Positions 1-6,552 of a stretch of 7,901 nucleotides of DNA are shown here, piece after piece; positions within the stretch are counted from its first letter, which is position 1; the number at the start of each line of letters is the position of its first letter. Origin of the DNA: Methanoregulaceae archaeon (lineage in GTDB: Archaea; Halobacteriota; Methanomicrobia; Methanomicrobiales; Methanospirillaceae); contig JACTVF010000101.1 in the NCBI GenBank assembly GCA_019695435.1, positions 1 through 7,901 of the forward strand. Direction: 5' to 3'. The notes beneath the pieces were generated by a model. It was not told where the DNA came from, did not search any database, and saw only the letters and a program-made list of their open reading frames with translations. The position numbers and the translations under genes are program-made.

Positions 1-634
1 TGTCACTGGCTGCACCATAGGCAAAGACAATATCTGCATTACCCGCCGAGTTGCTGTTCTTTAAGTAGAACACGCCGTTCCGGAATACTCCTACGGTAGC
101 CATGCCATTGCGCTCCCAGACCACCGGGATGTCACTGGCTGCACCATAGGCAAAGACAATATCTGCATTACCCGCCGAGTTGCTGTTCTTTAAGTAGAAC
201 ACACCCTGCCGGAATACTCCTACCGTATCCTTACCCTGACCAGTCCAGTCTCCTACGAGCGGGGTGTCACTGGCTGCACCATAGGTGAAGGCCATATCTG
301 CATTACCTGCAGAGTTGCTGTTCTTTAAATAGAACACACCCTGCCGGAATACTCCTACGGTCTCCTTGCCCTGACCAGTCCAGTCTCCTACGAGGGGTTT
401 ATCACTGGCTGCACCATAGGTGAAGGCCATGTCTGCATTACCTGCCGAGTTGCTGTTCTTTAAATAGAACACACCCTGCCGGAATACTCCTACGGTATCC
501 ATACCTTGGCCGGTCCAGTCTCCTACGAGAGGAGTATCAGTGGCTGCACCATAGGGGAAGACATTGTCTGCATTACCTGCCGAGTTGCTGTTCTTTAAGT
601 AGAACACACCCTGCCGGAATACTCCTACAGTGTC
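1..634 (-). repeat. Tandem 135-bp coding repeats, about 4.7 copies
   Basis: The landmark GTCACTGGCTGCACC or a close variant (plus strand) recurs at 2, 131, 266, 401 and 536. The spacing is 129, 135, 135 and 135 bp, that is 43 or 45 codons, so the frame is always kept. Copies are nearly identical, including at synonymous positions, which points to recent expansion or gene conversion. The 129-bp copy carries W-E-R-N-G-M-A where the others have G-D-W-T-G-Q-G-K/M-D/E, so it lost two codons and the Asp/Gly-rich turn. The array continues past the left edge. Confidence 0.95.
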
Positions 635-883
635 GCCAGGGGCTGCTGCAGATACAGCAGGAACGACAAGCAGCAGCAGGAGAAAGAAACATGCACAGAA
701 GAACATGCTCCGCACCGGAAACCGCTTCGCCGAAATTCCTGCGGGAAGTACAGAGGTCGGTTTGGTCCGGATTGTCAGGGGGCCACGTGTCATTGGTCGT
801 GGTGGAGAAACGTGCGTGCCCTTCCTGTCCATCAATAGTCTTTTTAATCTCCAGCTCATCTTGCTTAACTTTTTAGTTATCAT
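1..883 (-). CDS. Secreted FG-GAP/VCBS-like tandem-repeat protein (3' end outside window)
   Basis: Probable exported surface or extracellular protein of unknown ligand. The frame opens after a TGA at the ATG at 883-881 and stays open to position 1, giving 294 codons. Residues 1-59 are basic and hydrophilic (MITKKLSKMSWRLKR...). They are followed by a hydrophobic stretch, MFFCACFFLLLLVVPAVSA at about 60-78, ending in an Ala-rich signal-peptidase-like site. The mature part starts at once with 45-residue repeats containing TVGVFRQGVFYLKNSNSAG, then an N-A-D core, Y-G-A-A-D and P-L-V-G-D-W-T-G-Q-G. The D-W-x-G-x-G-x-D pattern resembles the Ca-binding FG-GAP/VCBS beta-propeller blade. The start is uncertain: 883 has AAAGGGA upstream, while the ATG at 706 is preceded by GGTG six bases away and would give a short signal peptide without Lys/Arg. 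It is divergent from aglB. The repeat type is recognised by pattern; the role is unknown. Confidence 0.82.
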   Translation of the reverse strand, partial: MITKKLSKMSWRLKRLLMDRKGTHVSPPRPMTRGPLTIRTKPTSVLPAGISAKRFPVRSMFFCACFFLLLLLVVPAVSAAAPGDTVGVFRQGVFYLKNSNSAGNADNVFPYGAATDTPLVGDWTGQGMDTVGVFRQGVFYLKNSNSAGNADMAFTYGAASDKPLVGDWTGQGKETVGVFRQGVFYLKNSNSAGNADMAFTYGAASDTPLVGDWTGQGKDTVGVFRQGVFYLKNSNSAGNADIVFAYGAASDIPVVWERNGMATVGVFRNGVFYLKNSNSAGNADIVFAYGAASD

Positions 884-1006
884 ACAACATCCCTTTCATC
901 ATCATTTAACTGGTTTCCAGAAGCGATATCTCCGTCAAAAAATTTCCGATGCATTTTTATTGAAAACGCATCTCAAAGCACTTTACAGTAAGACCGCTCC
1001 AGATGA

Positions 1007-1036
1007 TGAAATATACTTAATAACTTTATTTAAAAC
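1007..1036 (-). promoter_or_regulatory. Candidate TATA element for the repeat-protein gene
   Basis: On the minus strand the AT-rich segment reads TTTTAAATAAAG (TTTAAATA at 1034-1027), followed by a second TATA-like AAGTATATTTC at 1018-1009. Either fits the archaeal TBP site loosely and would place transcription start near 985-1005, leaving a leader of roughly 100-120 bases before the ATG at 883. Assigned by sequence pattern only. Confidence 0.35.
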
Positions 1037-1359
1037 TTGTTGTCTTCTCTAATTTTTGAAAAGTTTCCTGCGCCTTTAAGTTAGCGGGAATAAGGACAAA
1101 ACCGGAAGATTTATAATTCAGGATGTATGCACCTGACTCCGACAAAAGAGCTAAGAAAACCAACGCTTGGCAGAACAAGCCCGGAATGGAGAGCAAGCGA
1201 GCGTGAATCCAGCAAAATGCACCATGACAATTTCATCAACTTTCTCATCGCGACCTGTTCAGACATGTACTCGTTCGAAAGCATCCCGTTGTCCGTTCAT
1301 CCCTTCGGGCACTCATAAGACCAGCTGAATAGTTACTTTTAAAAAATAGAAAATTACGA

Positions 1360-1423
1360 CCTGAAATAATATCCAATTCCTCGAAAAGAGGTTTTGTCGA
1401 AATTCCCGGGAAATTATTTCAGG
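1360..1423. repeat. Inverted repeat with 11-bp perfect arms and inner hairpin
   Basis: CCTGAAATAAT at 1360-1370 is the exact reverse complement of ATTATTTCAGG at 1413-1423. The pairing would continue (CGA with TCG) after one extra A. The 42-base interior contains a small CCTC-GAAAA-GAGG hairpin at 1379-1391. It could be an RNA structure, a regulator binding region or an edge of a decayed element. Its right arm overlaps the start of the duplicated segment at 1410. Confidence 0.6.
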
Positions 1424-1549
1424 ATCGTTCAACCATCGGCGTTCTTCGAAAGCCTCATGCATTTTTCTCGGCAAGCATCCCACTGTTGAAAGACGGGGGG
1501 GGAAGGCAACATGAATGATCCAGAACTTCGTTTATGGTACATGTTTTAG
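1410..1549 (+). pseudogene. Truncated duplicate of the promoter and 5' end of the 4978 gene
   Basis: The segment 1410-1527 aligns along its length with 4873-4994. Shared blocks include GTTCTTCGAAAGCCTCAT, ATTTTTCTCGGCAA, CTGTTGAAAGA, a G-rich RBS area, and ATG plus GATGATCCAGAACT against AATGATCCAGAACT. The open frame 1511-1549 encodes M-N-D-P-E-L, matching M-D-D-P-E-L of the intact gene, and then runs out as R-L-W-Y-M-F-stop. The TATA-like ATATATTTTT of the intact copy is ATGCATTTTT here, and the RBS region contains a run of eight G (1495-1502). I read this as a remnant of a paralogue whose body has been lost, or of an incomplete duplication. A working 12-residue peptide gene seems unlikely but is not excluded. 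Confidence 0.75.
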
Positions 1550-1589
1550 TAAGGTTTCTCGGCCAGATTTCCTGCCGGGAGACCGTGGC

Positions 1590-1604
1590 TTCAAAATACT
1601 TATG
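1590..1604 (+). promoter_or_regulatory. Possible weak TATA element for aglB
   Basis: The AT-rich stretch TTCAAAATACTTATG lies about 80 bases before the preferred aglB start. A TBP site here would place transcription start near 1622, inside the frame opened by the earlier TTG (1606) and ATG (1615). That supports translation from 1684. The match to the archaeal consensus is weak. Confidence 0.3.
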
Positions 1605-1673
1605 ATTGTTTAACATGAGAGAAGTACGTGGACAAATAAACCGATGTGAGCCTGCACCGGAAGAGTATCATTC

Positions 1674-1678
1674 AAGGA
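1674..1678 (+). promoter_or_regulatory. Ribosome binding site deciding the aglB start
   Basis: AAGGA ends five bases before the ATG at 1684. The earlier in-frame TTG at 1606 and ATG at 1615 have no such sequence. The 26 extra residues they would add are hydrophilic and precede the expected short cytoplasmic N-terminus. Confidence 0.6.
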
Positions 1679-1683
1679 ATTTC

Positions 1684-4356
1684 ATGTCATTCACAACCCC
1701 AAAATGGAATTCACGTACCGGTCTTGCGGTCATCCTGCTTATTTTCATGGCAATTGCTCTTGCCCTCCGTCTCATTCCGGCGTTGTTTATTAAGAATACA
1801 GGCTTTTTGTATACCTTTGACACGGATGGCTGGTATACCCTGCGCCAGATCGAAGTAATGGTGCACCATTTCCCGCAGTACAACTGGTTTGATCCCATGA
1901 CTGCGTATCCCACCGGGAAATTTATCGACTGGGGACCGCTCTATCCCTTTATCGCTGCGGCCCTCTGCCTGATCACCGGGGCGACATCGCAGGCTTCGAT
2001 CGTTTCTGTGGCTGGCTGGGTTTCGCCTATCATGGCCGCGCTCATGGTTCCGGTCGTGTACAACGTTGGAAAGACGATCTGGAACTGGCAGGCCGGGATC
2101 GTCGCTGCCGGCCTTGTTGCTGTCATATCCTACCACTATTTCTTCCTCTCATCGTATGGCCTGATTGGTCACCACATCGCCGAAGTTTTTATCAGCACGA
2201 TTTTTGTACTAATCTACCTCTCAACCATCGTGTACGCACGATCACATGGTCTGGACCGGGGCAATATTCGTACATTTTATGTGCCGGTTCTGCTTGCCGC
2301 CCTAGCAGGGGTGACCTATTTCTGCGCACTTCTTGCATCGCCGACCGTAATCATCGTACTTGTGGTTATTGGGATCTATACTATCGTGCAATGCATCGTG
2401 GATTATTGTACTGGTCATTCATCCAGCGACCTGCTGGTTGCAAACGGGATTTTCCTTTCCCTCTCTGCCGTACTCCTCGTTGTTTTCGGGTTTCATGCAA
2501 CCGGAATTTCTATCGCCCAGTATTCGCCCGGGCTTGTATACCTCCACCTTGCATTGCTCGCTGAAACCATCGTGCTTTTCGCACTATCCCACGTGTTTTG
2601 CAAAAAGAAATTTCCGTACCTGCTCAGCCTTGTGGTCCTCGCGGGTGCCTGCAGTGCGGTAATCCTTCTGTATCCACCGTTTACTGGAATGGCGCAGCAG
2701 GCATTTGACCTGCTTTTTGGTTCCATGCAGTTCTCGGTAGGTGTTGTAGAGACCCTCCCCCTTACCCTCCCAATGGCATGGAACTTTTTCGGGCTTTCCC
2801 TCATTTTGACAGCGGGCGGGTTCTTGGTTCTGGGATATTATATCATAAAAAGACCGCAGGCCGACTGGATCTTCCTTTTGATCTGGTCGATTGTTATGCT
2901 CCTTCTGACCATCAGATACCAGCGGTTTGACTACTATAGCACGGTCAATATCGTACTTTTGAGTGCCATCTGCATTACGGAGCCCTTCCGGTGGCAGGAT
3001 CGCGGTGTGACAGTAAAATTCTCATCGATCTTATCCCGGGTCGTCCCGACCCCTCCCGCAGAGTCCGGTAGTGAGAAAAACGCTCAGGAAAAACCGGCGG
3101 GTGCTCATGAACGTTCCGGGCAGAAAAAGAAAAAACCCCAATCCCGAGAGAACCGAGGATCCCGGGGAACGCTTATGCCCCTTTGCCTCACACTGGTTTT
3201 TCTCCTTACCATCGTTCTTGTCGGTATTTCTGTCTGCAGGGATATCGTACTAGGACTCAATACCCCTGATCATGAATTGTCACCGGACTGGATCGAATCA
3301 GTGACCTGGCTGGGAAATAATACACCTGCCACGGAAGTCGATTATTTCGGCGAGTACCCGTCCTCCGGATATGTTTACCCCAACTGCTCCTACGGGATCA
3401 TGACATCATGGGATGCCGGCCACTGGATCACATTCTTTGCGCACCGGATACCGATCACAAACCCGTTCCAGGATAACCTTGCCGGCAGCAATGGAGCTGC
3501 TGCGTATTTCCTTGAGCAGAATGAATCCCGGGCGACTGCAATACTTTCAGGATTGGGGGGGCGGTACATCATTGTCGATTCAAACCTCGCGGGGGATACA
3601 TTCACCAGTCTTATCCCTTGGGCGGATGATTCGACCGATATTTCGCCGTATATCACGTGGTTTATGCTCCCGGAGCCCGGTACTACCAAAATCCTGGACA
3701 AGGTTCACCGATATAACGACGGGTATTTCCGGACCATGGTCTCCCGTCTTTACAACTTTGACGGCTCGATGACTACGCCAACAAACGCGGAGTATATCGA
3801 GTACGAGATCCGGCAGGTGCCGGCGGCAGGGGAATCAGCTGGAGATGTAAACGGGTACGCGCGGGTGATTTCCGGTGATACACCGGTGCATATTTCCTCG
3901 GGAACGGGCAATCTCACGCTCATTCCGGAAGGCCAGACACTCTCTGTATCGGACTATGCCGGTCTCTATTCCAGTCTCCCGTACGAGCCGGTCGCGACTG
4001 TCCCGGCCCTGGAACATTACCGGCTTGTCCATGAATCACCGGGAAATGCGACTGTTGATGTATTTCCTGAATCAAATCCGGTCACTCTTCCCGATATAAA
4101 ATCGGTCAAGATTTTTGAGTTTGTCAAGGGAGCACAAATCACCGGTGACGGGATCATCGAGGTCCCGGTCATCACCAACACGGGACGAACCTTTGTCTAC
4201 CGGCAGGCAAGTGAGAACAGGATGTTTATCGTACCCTATCCTACTTCGGGTTCACCATACGATGTCAAAGCGACCGGTCCGTACCATATTCTCGGGACTG
4301 ACCGCTACGTCAATGTTACCGAGAACGACGTGGTGCAGGGCAACCCTGTTTCCTGA
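1684..4356 (+). CDS. aglB: AglB, archaeal oligosaccharyltransferase (STT3 family)
   Basis: Membrane enzyme that transfers glycan from a dolichol-linked donor to Asn in N-x-S/T sequons on the outer face of the membrane. From the ATG at 1684 it has 890 residues, a usual length. Residues 14-36 form the first helix, followed by the first-loop motif F-D46-T-D48-G-W-Y-x-L-R. Many membrane helices follow, up to a final one encoded near 3171-3240. G162-H-H-I-A-E stands where archaeal AglBs normally have D-H-H, whose Asp and His bind the metal. V-V-E356-T-L-P is the likely third acidic metal ligand. The soluble domain has S575-W-D-A-G-H-W as its WWDxG equivalent, then a beta-rich C-terminus. A Lys/Glu-rich loop (about 458-497), probably cytoplasmic, is long. 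The subtype resembles the archaeosortase-associated STT3 proteins of Methanomicrobiales (recalled, unchecked). Family is certain; full activity is open given the Asp-to-Gly and Trp-to-Ser changes. Confidence 0.93.
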   Translation: MSFTTPKWNSRTGLAVILLIFMAIALALRLIPALFIKNTGFLYTFDTDGWYTLRQIEVMVHHFPQYNWFDPMTAYPTGKFIDWGPLYPFIAAALCLITGATSQASIVSVAGWVSPIMAALMVPVVYNVGKTIWNWQAGIVAAGLVAVISYHYFFLSSYGLIGHHIAEVFISTIFVLIYLSTIVYARSHGLDRGNIRTFYVPVLLAALAGVTYFCALLASPTVIIVLVVIGIYTIVQCIVDYCTGHSSSDLLVANGIFLSLSAVLLVVFGFHATGISIAQYSPGLVYLHLALLAETIVLFALSHVFCKKKFPYLLSLVVLAGACSAVILLYPPFTGMAQQAFDLLFGSMQFSVGVVETLPLTLPMAWNFFGLSLILTAGGFLVLGYYIIKRPQADWIFLLIWSIVMLLLTIRYQRFDYYSTVNIVLLSAICITEPFRWQDRGVTVKFSSILSRVVPTPPAESGSEKNAQEKPAGAHERSGQKKKKPQSRENRGSRGTLMPLCLTLVFLLTIVLVGISVCRDIVLGLNTPDHELSPDWIESVTWLGNNTPATEVDYFGEYPSSGYVYPNCSYGIMTSWDAGHWITFFAHRIPITNPFQDNLAGSNGAAAYFLEQNESRATAILSGLGGRYIIVDSNLAGDTFTSLIPWADDSTDISPYITWFMLPEPGTTKILDKVHRYNDGYFRTMVSRLYNFDGSMTTPTNAEYIEYEIRQVPAAGESAGDVNGYARVISGDTPVHISSGTGNLTLIPEGQTLSVSDYAGLYSSLPYEPVATVPALEHYRLVHESPGNATVDVFPESNPVTLPDIKSVKIFEFVKGAQITGDGIIEVPVITNTGRTFVYRQASENRMFIVPYPTSGSPYDVKATGPYHILGTDRYVNVTENDVVQGNPVS

Positions 4357-4363
4357 ACCGATC

Positions 4364-4370
4364 TTTTTTT
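4364..4370 (+). terminator. Oligo-T terminator after aglB
   Basis: Seven T in a row begin eight bases after the aglB stop, with no strong hairpin before them. This fits intrinsic termination by archaeal RNA polymerase at T-runs. Confidence 0.5.
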
Positions 4371-4714
4371 ACAGCCATGCCTGCTGAACCTGCAATTTTA
4401 GTACTGACTGGAGAATCGCCCTTCCTTTTGATAAGTGTCCCGGCATTTGTTCACAGATATCTGCCCGGAAGCCGGTCTTGTCGACCCTTTCTTTGTATTC
4501 ACCGAACGGTAATACCCCCCACGTTCCGCTGTGATGCGATCCCGGTTGTATGCTGCTGCGGTTGCGGCACATGCGTCACGTATCTCCTCATGATGTGCGA
4601 GTGCTTCGCAGATCCTGTCTGCAGGATTTTCTGCGGACAGGGCGGACAAAACCCGCTTTTCTCAGTAATGAGATCCCGGATAGAGATAATATCGTAACAA
4701 TCAGAAATACACCA
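4369..4714 (-). pseudogene. Possible decayed glycosyltransferase (GT-B) C-terminus
   Basis: Three minus-strand frames read in series give protein-like sequence. First comes W-C-I-S-D-C-Y-D-I-I-S-I-R-D-L-I-T-E-K-S-G (4714 to about 4655). Next are A-L-S-A-E-N-P-A-D-R-I-C-E-A-L, H-H-E-E-I-R-D-A and A-A-Y-N-R-D-R-I-T-A-E-R (to about 4520). Last come F-G-E-Y-K-E-R-V and K-T-G-F. The first two resemble the end of a GT4-type glycosyltransferase: the I-x-D-L-I-x-x-x-x-G donor-site region, then the E-N/D-P-x-x-x-A-x-A-L helix. The breaks fall at homopolymers (AAAACCC at 4648-4654; six C at 4515-4520), as expected for frameshift decay or sequencing error. No start or N-terminal domain remains. The match is by eye. 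It would suit a surface-glycan neighbourhood, but a chance reading frame remains possible. Confidence 0.33.
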
Positions 4715-4718
4715 TTTG

Positions 4719-4733
4719 CTCAGAAATTCTGAG
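4719..4733. repeat. 15-bp perfect palindrome
   Basis: CTCAGAA-A-TTCTGAG is a 7-bp inverted repeat around one central A. Its near-zero loop suits a dimeric DNA-binding protein better than an RNA hairpin. It lies about 190 bases before the next TATA element, so any link to that promoter is unproven. Confidence 0.5.
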
Positions 4734-4910
4734 TTTACAGCATTATAGAGACACTACCACTCCAGAACTCGCGTTATGGAGAAGACTGCCTCAGGAGACT
4801 ATCCCCAGTATCAGTGTTTTTGGTTAGTCTGTGTGATAAAACGTTCAAGTTCTCTTAAACAAAGATCAATGAGAAATAATTTTGGGGGCTGCACAACTAT
4901 CGGAGTTCTT

Positions 4911-4930
4911 CGAAAGCCTCATATATTTTT
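4911..4930 (+). promoter_or_regulatory. Promoter (BRE/TATA) of the zinc-ribbon gene
   Basis: ATATATTTTT at 4921-4930 is a good archaeal TATA box, with a purine-rich CGAAAG at 4911-4916 as possible TFB recognition element. Transcription would begin near 4950, leaving a leader of about 28 bases that includes the RBS. The block is conserved in the duplicate at 1447-1467, which supports its importance. Confidence 0.55.
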
Positions 4931-4962
4931 CTCGGCAAACATTCCGCTGTTGAAAGAATAGT

Positions 4963-4971
4963 GAGGGGGAG
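4963..4971 (+). promoter_or_regulatory. Ribosome binding site of the zinc-ribbon gene
   Basis: GAGGGGGAG lies six bases before the ATG at 4978 and matches the purine-rich archaeal Shine-Dalgarno sequence, fixing that ATG as the start. Confidence 0.7.
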
Positions 4972-4977
4972 TTACCT

Positions 4978-6264
4978 ATGGATGATCCAGAACTGCACGG
5001 TGATGAAAGAATTCTCATCCGGACTGCGGGAGTCCATGTAAAATCGATCTCGTTTGAAGCAATCCTTACTAACAAACGAATTGTCCTTATCGACAGAATA
5101 AAAAATATCCTGCCCCCAAAAGAGATCCCGCTTGCCACGATCCAGACGGTGGAGGCCGGAGAGAATGCGATTCGAGGGACGGTGATCACGCTTGCATTGG
5201 GCACAAAGGACGGCAGGATTCGGCAGATGGTGCTGACATTCTCTCGCGAAAGTGGTGGAAACCGGGCAAAAGAACGCAACGAATGGGTACGATTGATAAA
5301 GGAAAACATCATCCCGTCCTTTGAGCAGGTCAGTACGGTTGTTTCTGGTATTGACCCGGCAGAAAAGGCTGGCCCGGTGTCCATCCCCAAATTCAAGATT
5401 GTCGGATCCCCGGTACCGCAGACACCCGCTGCACGTTATGAGCAGGCTGCAAAGCCACAGCCGGTTAAAAAAACTGTAGAATCACGTTCGGCGGCATCGT
5501 GGCAGGCTCCTGCACCGGCACCCGCACCGGCATCCGAATCGATACTCGGCATCTATTGTACCCGATGCGGTGCGAAGGTACCGGAAGGTTCCGGTTTCTG
5601 CAACAAGTGCGGCTACCGGATTATAGTCACGGGCGAGGTGCCTCAGGTTCCGGTCGCCATTCCGCCGCCCGCCGCACCTGTGCAGACAGTAAAAACAGGA
5701 GGGCCAATTGATCATGAGATCTCGTACAGGGAACCCCTCATCGAACCCTCCCCGGTAAACGTTCCCCATGATCCTCTGTTTACAGTCCCGCCGGAACCTG
5801 CAATAGTACAGAAGACACAACCAGCAGCAGCCCCTGCATCAGCGCCGCCGCAAAAAAGGTTCATGCCCCGGTTTTTCTCTCCAAAGGATAATCCCTCCCC
5901 ACCCCCTGTTCCCAATTCTAGGTCAACCGAAACTCTTCCGTCCATGCCCCCCGCTAAACCCCGGAGCAGGAAGAAACTGGTTTTTGCCCTTGGAATCGTT
6001 ATTGTCATCATTATAGCGGTTGTGGCTGTCGTAGTTGTCCTGCCAAAAACGGGATCCATCAGGAGCATTCTGCCAGGGTTCAGCAGTTCGGGATCTTCGA
6101 CGACGGCAACGACCGTGCCGGCTACGCAGGTCATGGCAACGTCAACCACACCGGTGATAATTAACCAGGCGGCATCAATCATCACATCGGTGCCGGTCAC
6201 GCCGATCACAGTAGCGACAACCACACCGGTGATAATTAACCAGGCGGCATCAATCGTGACATAG
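4978..6264 (+). CDS. PH-like/zinc-ribbon membrane protein of unknown function
   Basis: A 428-residue protein with no assigned function. Residues 1-115 (M-D-D-P-E-L...; I-L-T-N-K-R-I-V-L-I-D; W-V-R-L-I-K-E-N-I-I) show the strand pattern and closing helix of bacterial/archaeal PH-like domains. A Pro/Ala-rich linker follows, then a C-x2-C-x10-C-x2-C zinc ribbon (C194, C197, C208, C211; C-T-R-C and F-C-N-K-C-G). A second Pro-rich linker ends in the basic K-P-R-S-R-K-K, which leads into one very hydrophobic helix at about 334-356. The tail of about 70 residues is Thr/Ser/Val-rich and carries a duplicated block. By the positive-inside rule the PH-like and zinc parts are cytoplasmic and the tail is outside. 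Zinc-ribbon proteins with a membrane anchor are frequent in methanogens; sensing or scaffolding is a guess. The start has a clear promoter and RBS. It is monocistronic as far as seen. Confidence 0.85.
   Translation: MDDPELHGDERILIRTAGVHVKSISFEAILTNKRIVLIDRIKNILPPKEIPLATIQTVEAGENAIRGTVITLALGTKDGRIRQMVLTFSRESGGNRAKERNEWVRLIKENIIPSFEQVSTVVSGIDPAEKAGPVSIPKFKIVGSPVPQTPAARYEQAAKPQPVKKTVESRSAASWQAPAPAPAPASESILGIYCTRCGAKVPEGSGFCNKCGYRIIVTGEVPQVPVAIPPPAAPVQTVKTGGPIDHEISYREPLIEPSPVNVPHDPLFTVPPEPAIVQKTQPAAAPASAPPQKRFMPRFFSPKDNPSPPPVPNSRSTETLPSMPPAKPRSRKKLVFALGIVIVIIIAVVAVVVVLPKTGSIRSILPGFSSSGSSTTATTVPATQVMATSTTPVIINQAASIITSVPVTPITVATTTPVIINQAASIVT
6143..6255 (+). repeat. 38-bp direct repeat in the zinc-ribbon protein tail
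   Basis: The same 38 bases (starting CAACCACACCGGTGATAATT) occur at 6143-6180 and 6218-6255, a period of 75 bp or 25 codons, encoding T-T-P-V-I-I-N-Q-A-A-S-I twice. The second copy is followed closely by the stop codon. Perfect identity at synonymous positions indicates a recent duplication. Confidence 0.95.
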
Positions 6265-6552
6265 GCTACAGAGAAGATCACGATATCCCCGAACTAATCA
6301 TTGTCGGGAAAGTAATGGTTGTCCGGTGGTGAGATCCCGAATTAATTTCACACAATAACCAGTTCTGCGCATTGGTTTGGATCCTCCCCGGGGGTAATCT
6401 GTACCAGAAAACGGTAGACGGTTCATCGTGAGCACCCAAAAAAACCCACCTCTCCCACTGGGATTTCTTCCCCATACGTAGAGAGAAAAACCTAAAATTC
6501 CTGTTTCCCGGCAAAACCAAGCCCGAAAAACCGCCCGTTTCCGACCCCCTCA

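Larger units (their letters stand above)
884..1605. other. Long divergent intergenic region
   Basis: AT-rich spacer between the minus-strand repeat-protein gene and aglB. It holds the candidate minus-strand TATA elements, a plus-strand TATA-like ATTTATAATT near 1109, an inverted repeat at 1360-1423 and the partial gene duplicate at 1410-1549. A 63-codon open frame at 1127-1318 (MHLTPTKELRK...) is the only other reading frame of note. The TATA-like box lies too close to its ATG to serve it and I recognise no domain, so I do not call it a gene. No tRNA-like fold was seen. Confidence 0.6.
4357..4977. other. Intergenic region between aglB and the zinc-ribbon gene
   Basis: About 620 bases without an intact gene. 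It holds the T-run after aglB, a probable glycosyltransferase remnant on the minus strand up to about 4714, a 15-bp palindrome at 4719-4733, an AT-rich stretch from 4740 to 4870 in which I recognise nothing, and the promoter region of the next gene from about 4873. Confidence 0.6.

Noticed and set aside
1..634. Tandem repeats considered as a CRISPR array
   Set aside because: The units are 129-135 bp, contiguous without unique spacers, and translate in one frame into a repeat protein.
630..1052. Plus-strand open frame of 140 codons
   Set aside because: It lies antisense to the signal peptide and leader of the repeat-protein gene, has no domain, and ends in AT-rich promoter sequence.
1127..1318. 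Plus-strand 63-codon frame preceded by a TATA-like box
   Set aside because: The box is only about 10-15 bases before the ATG, too close to serve it; no clear RBS spacing and no recognisable domain.
4377..4697. Plus-strand 106-codon Cys-rich frame
   Set aside because: The Cys and Arg content comes from reading opposite to the probable glycosyltransferase remnant; it overlaps that better-supported signal and shows no zinc-finger spacing.
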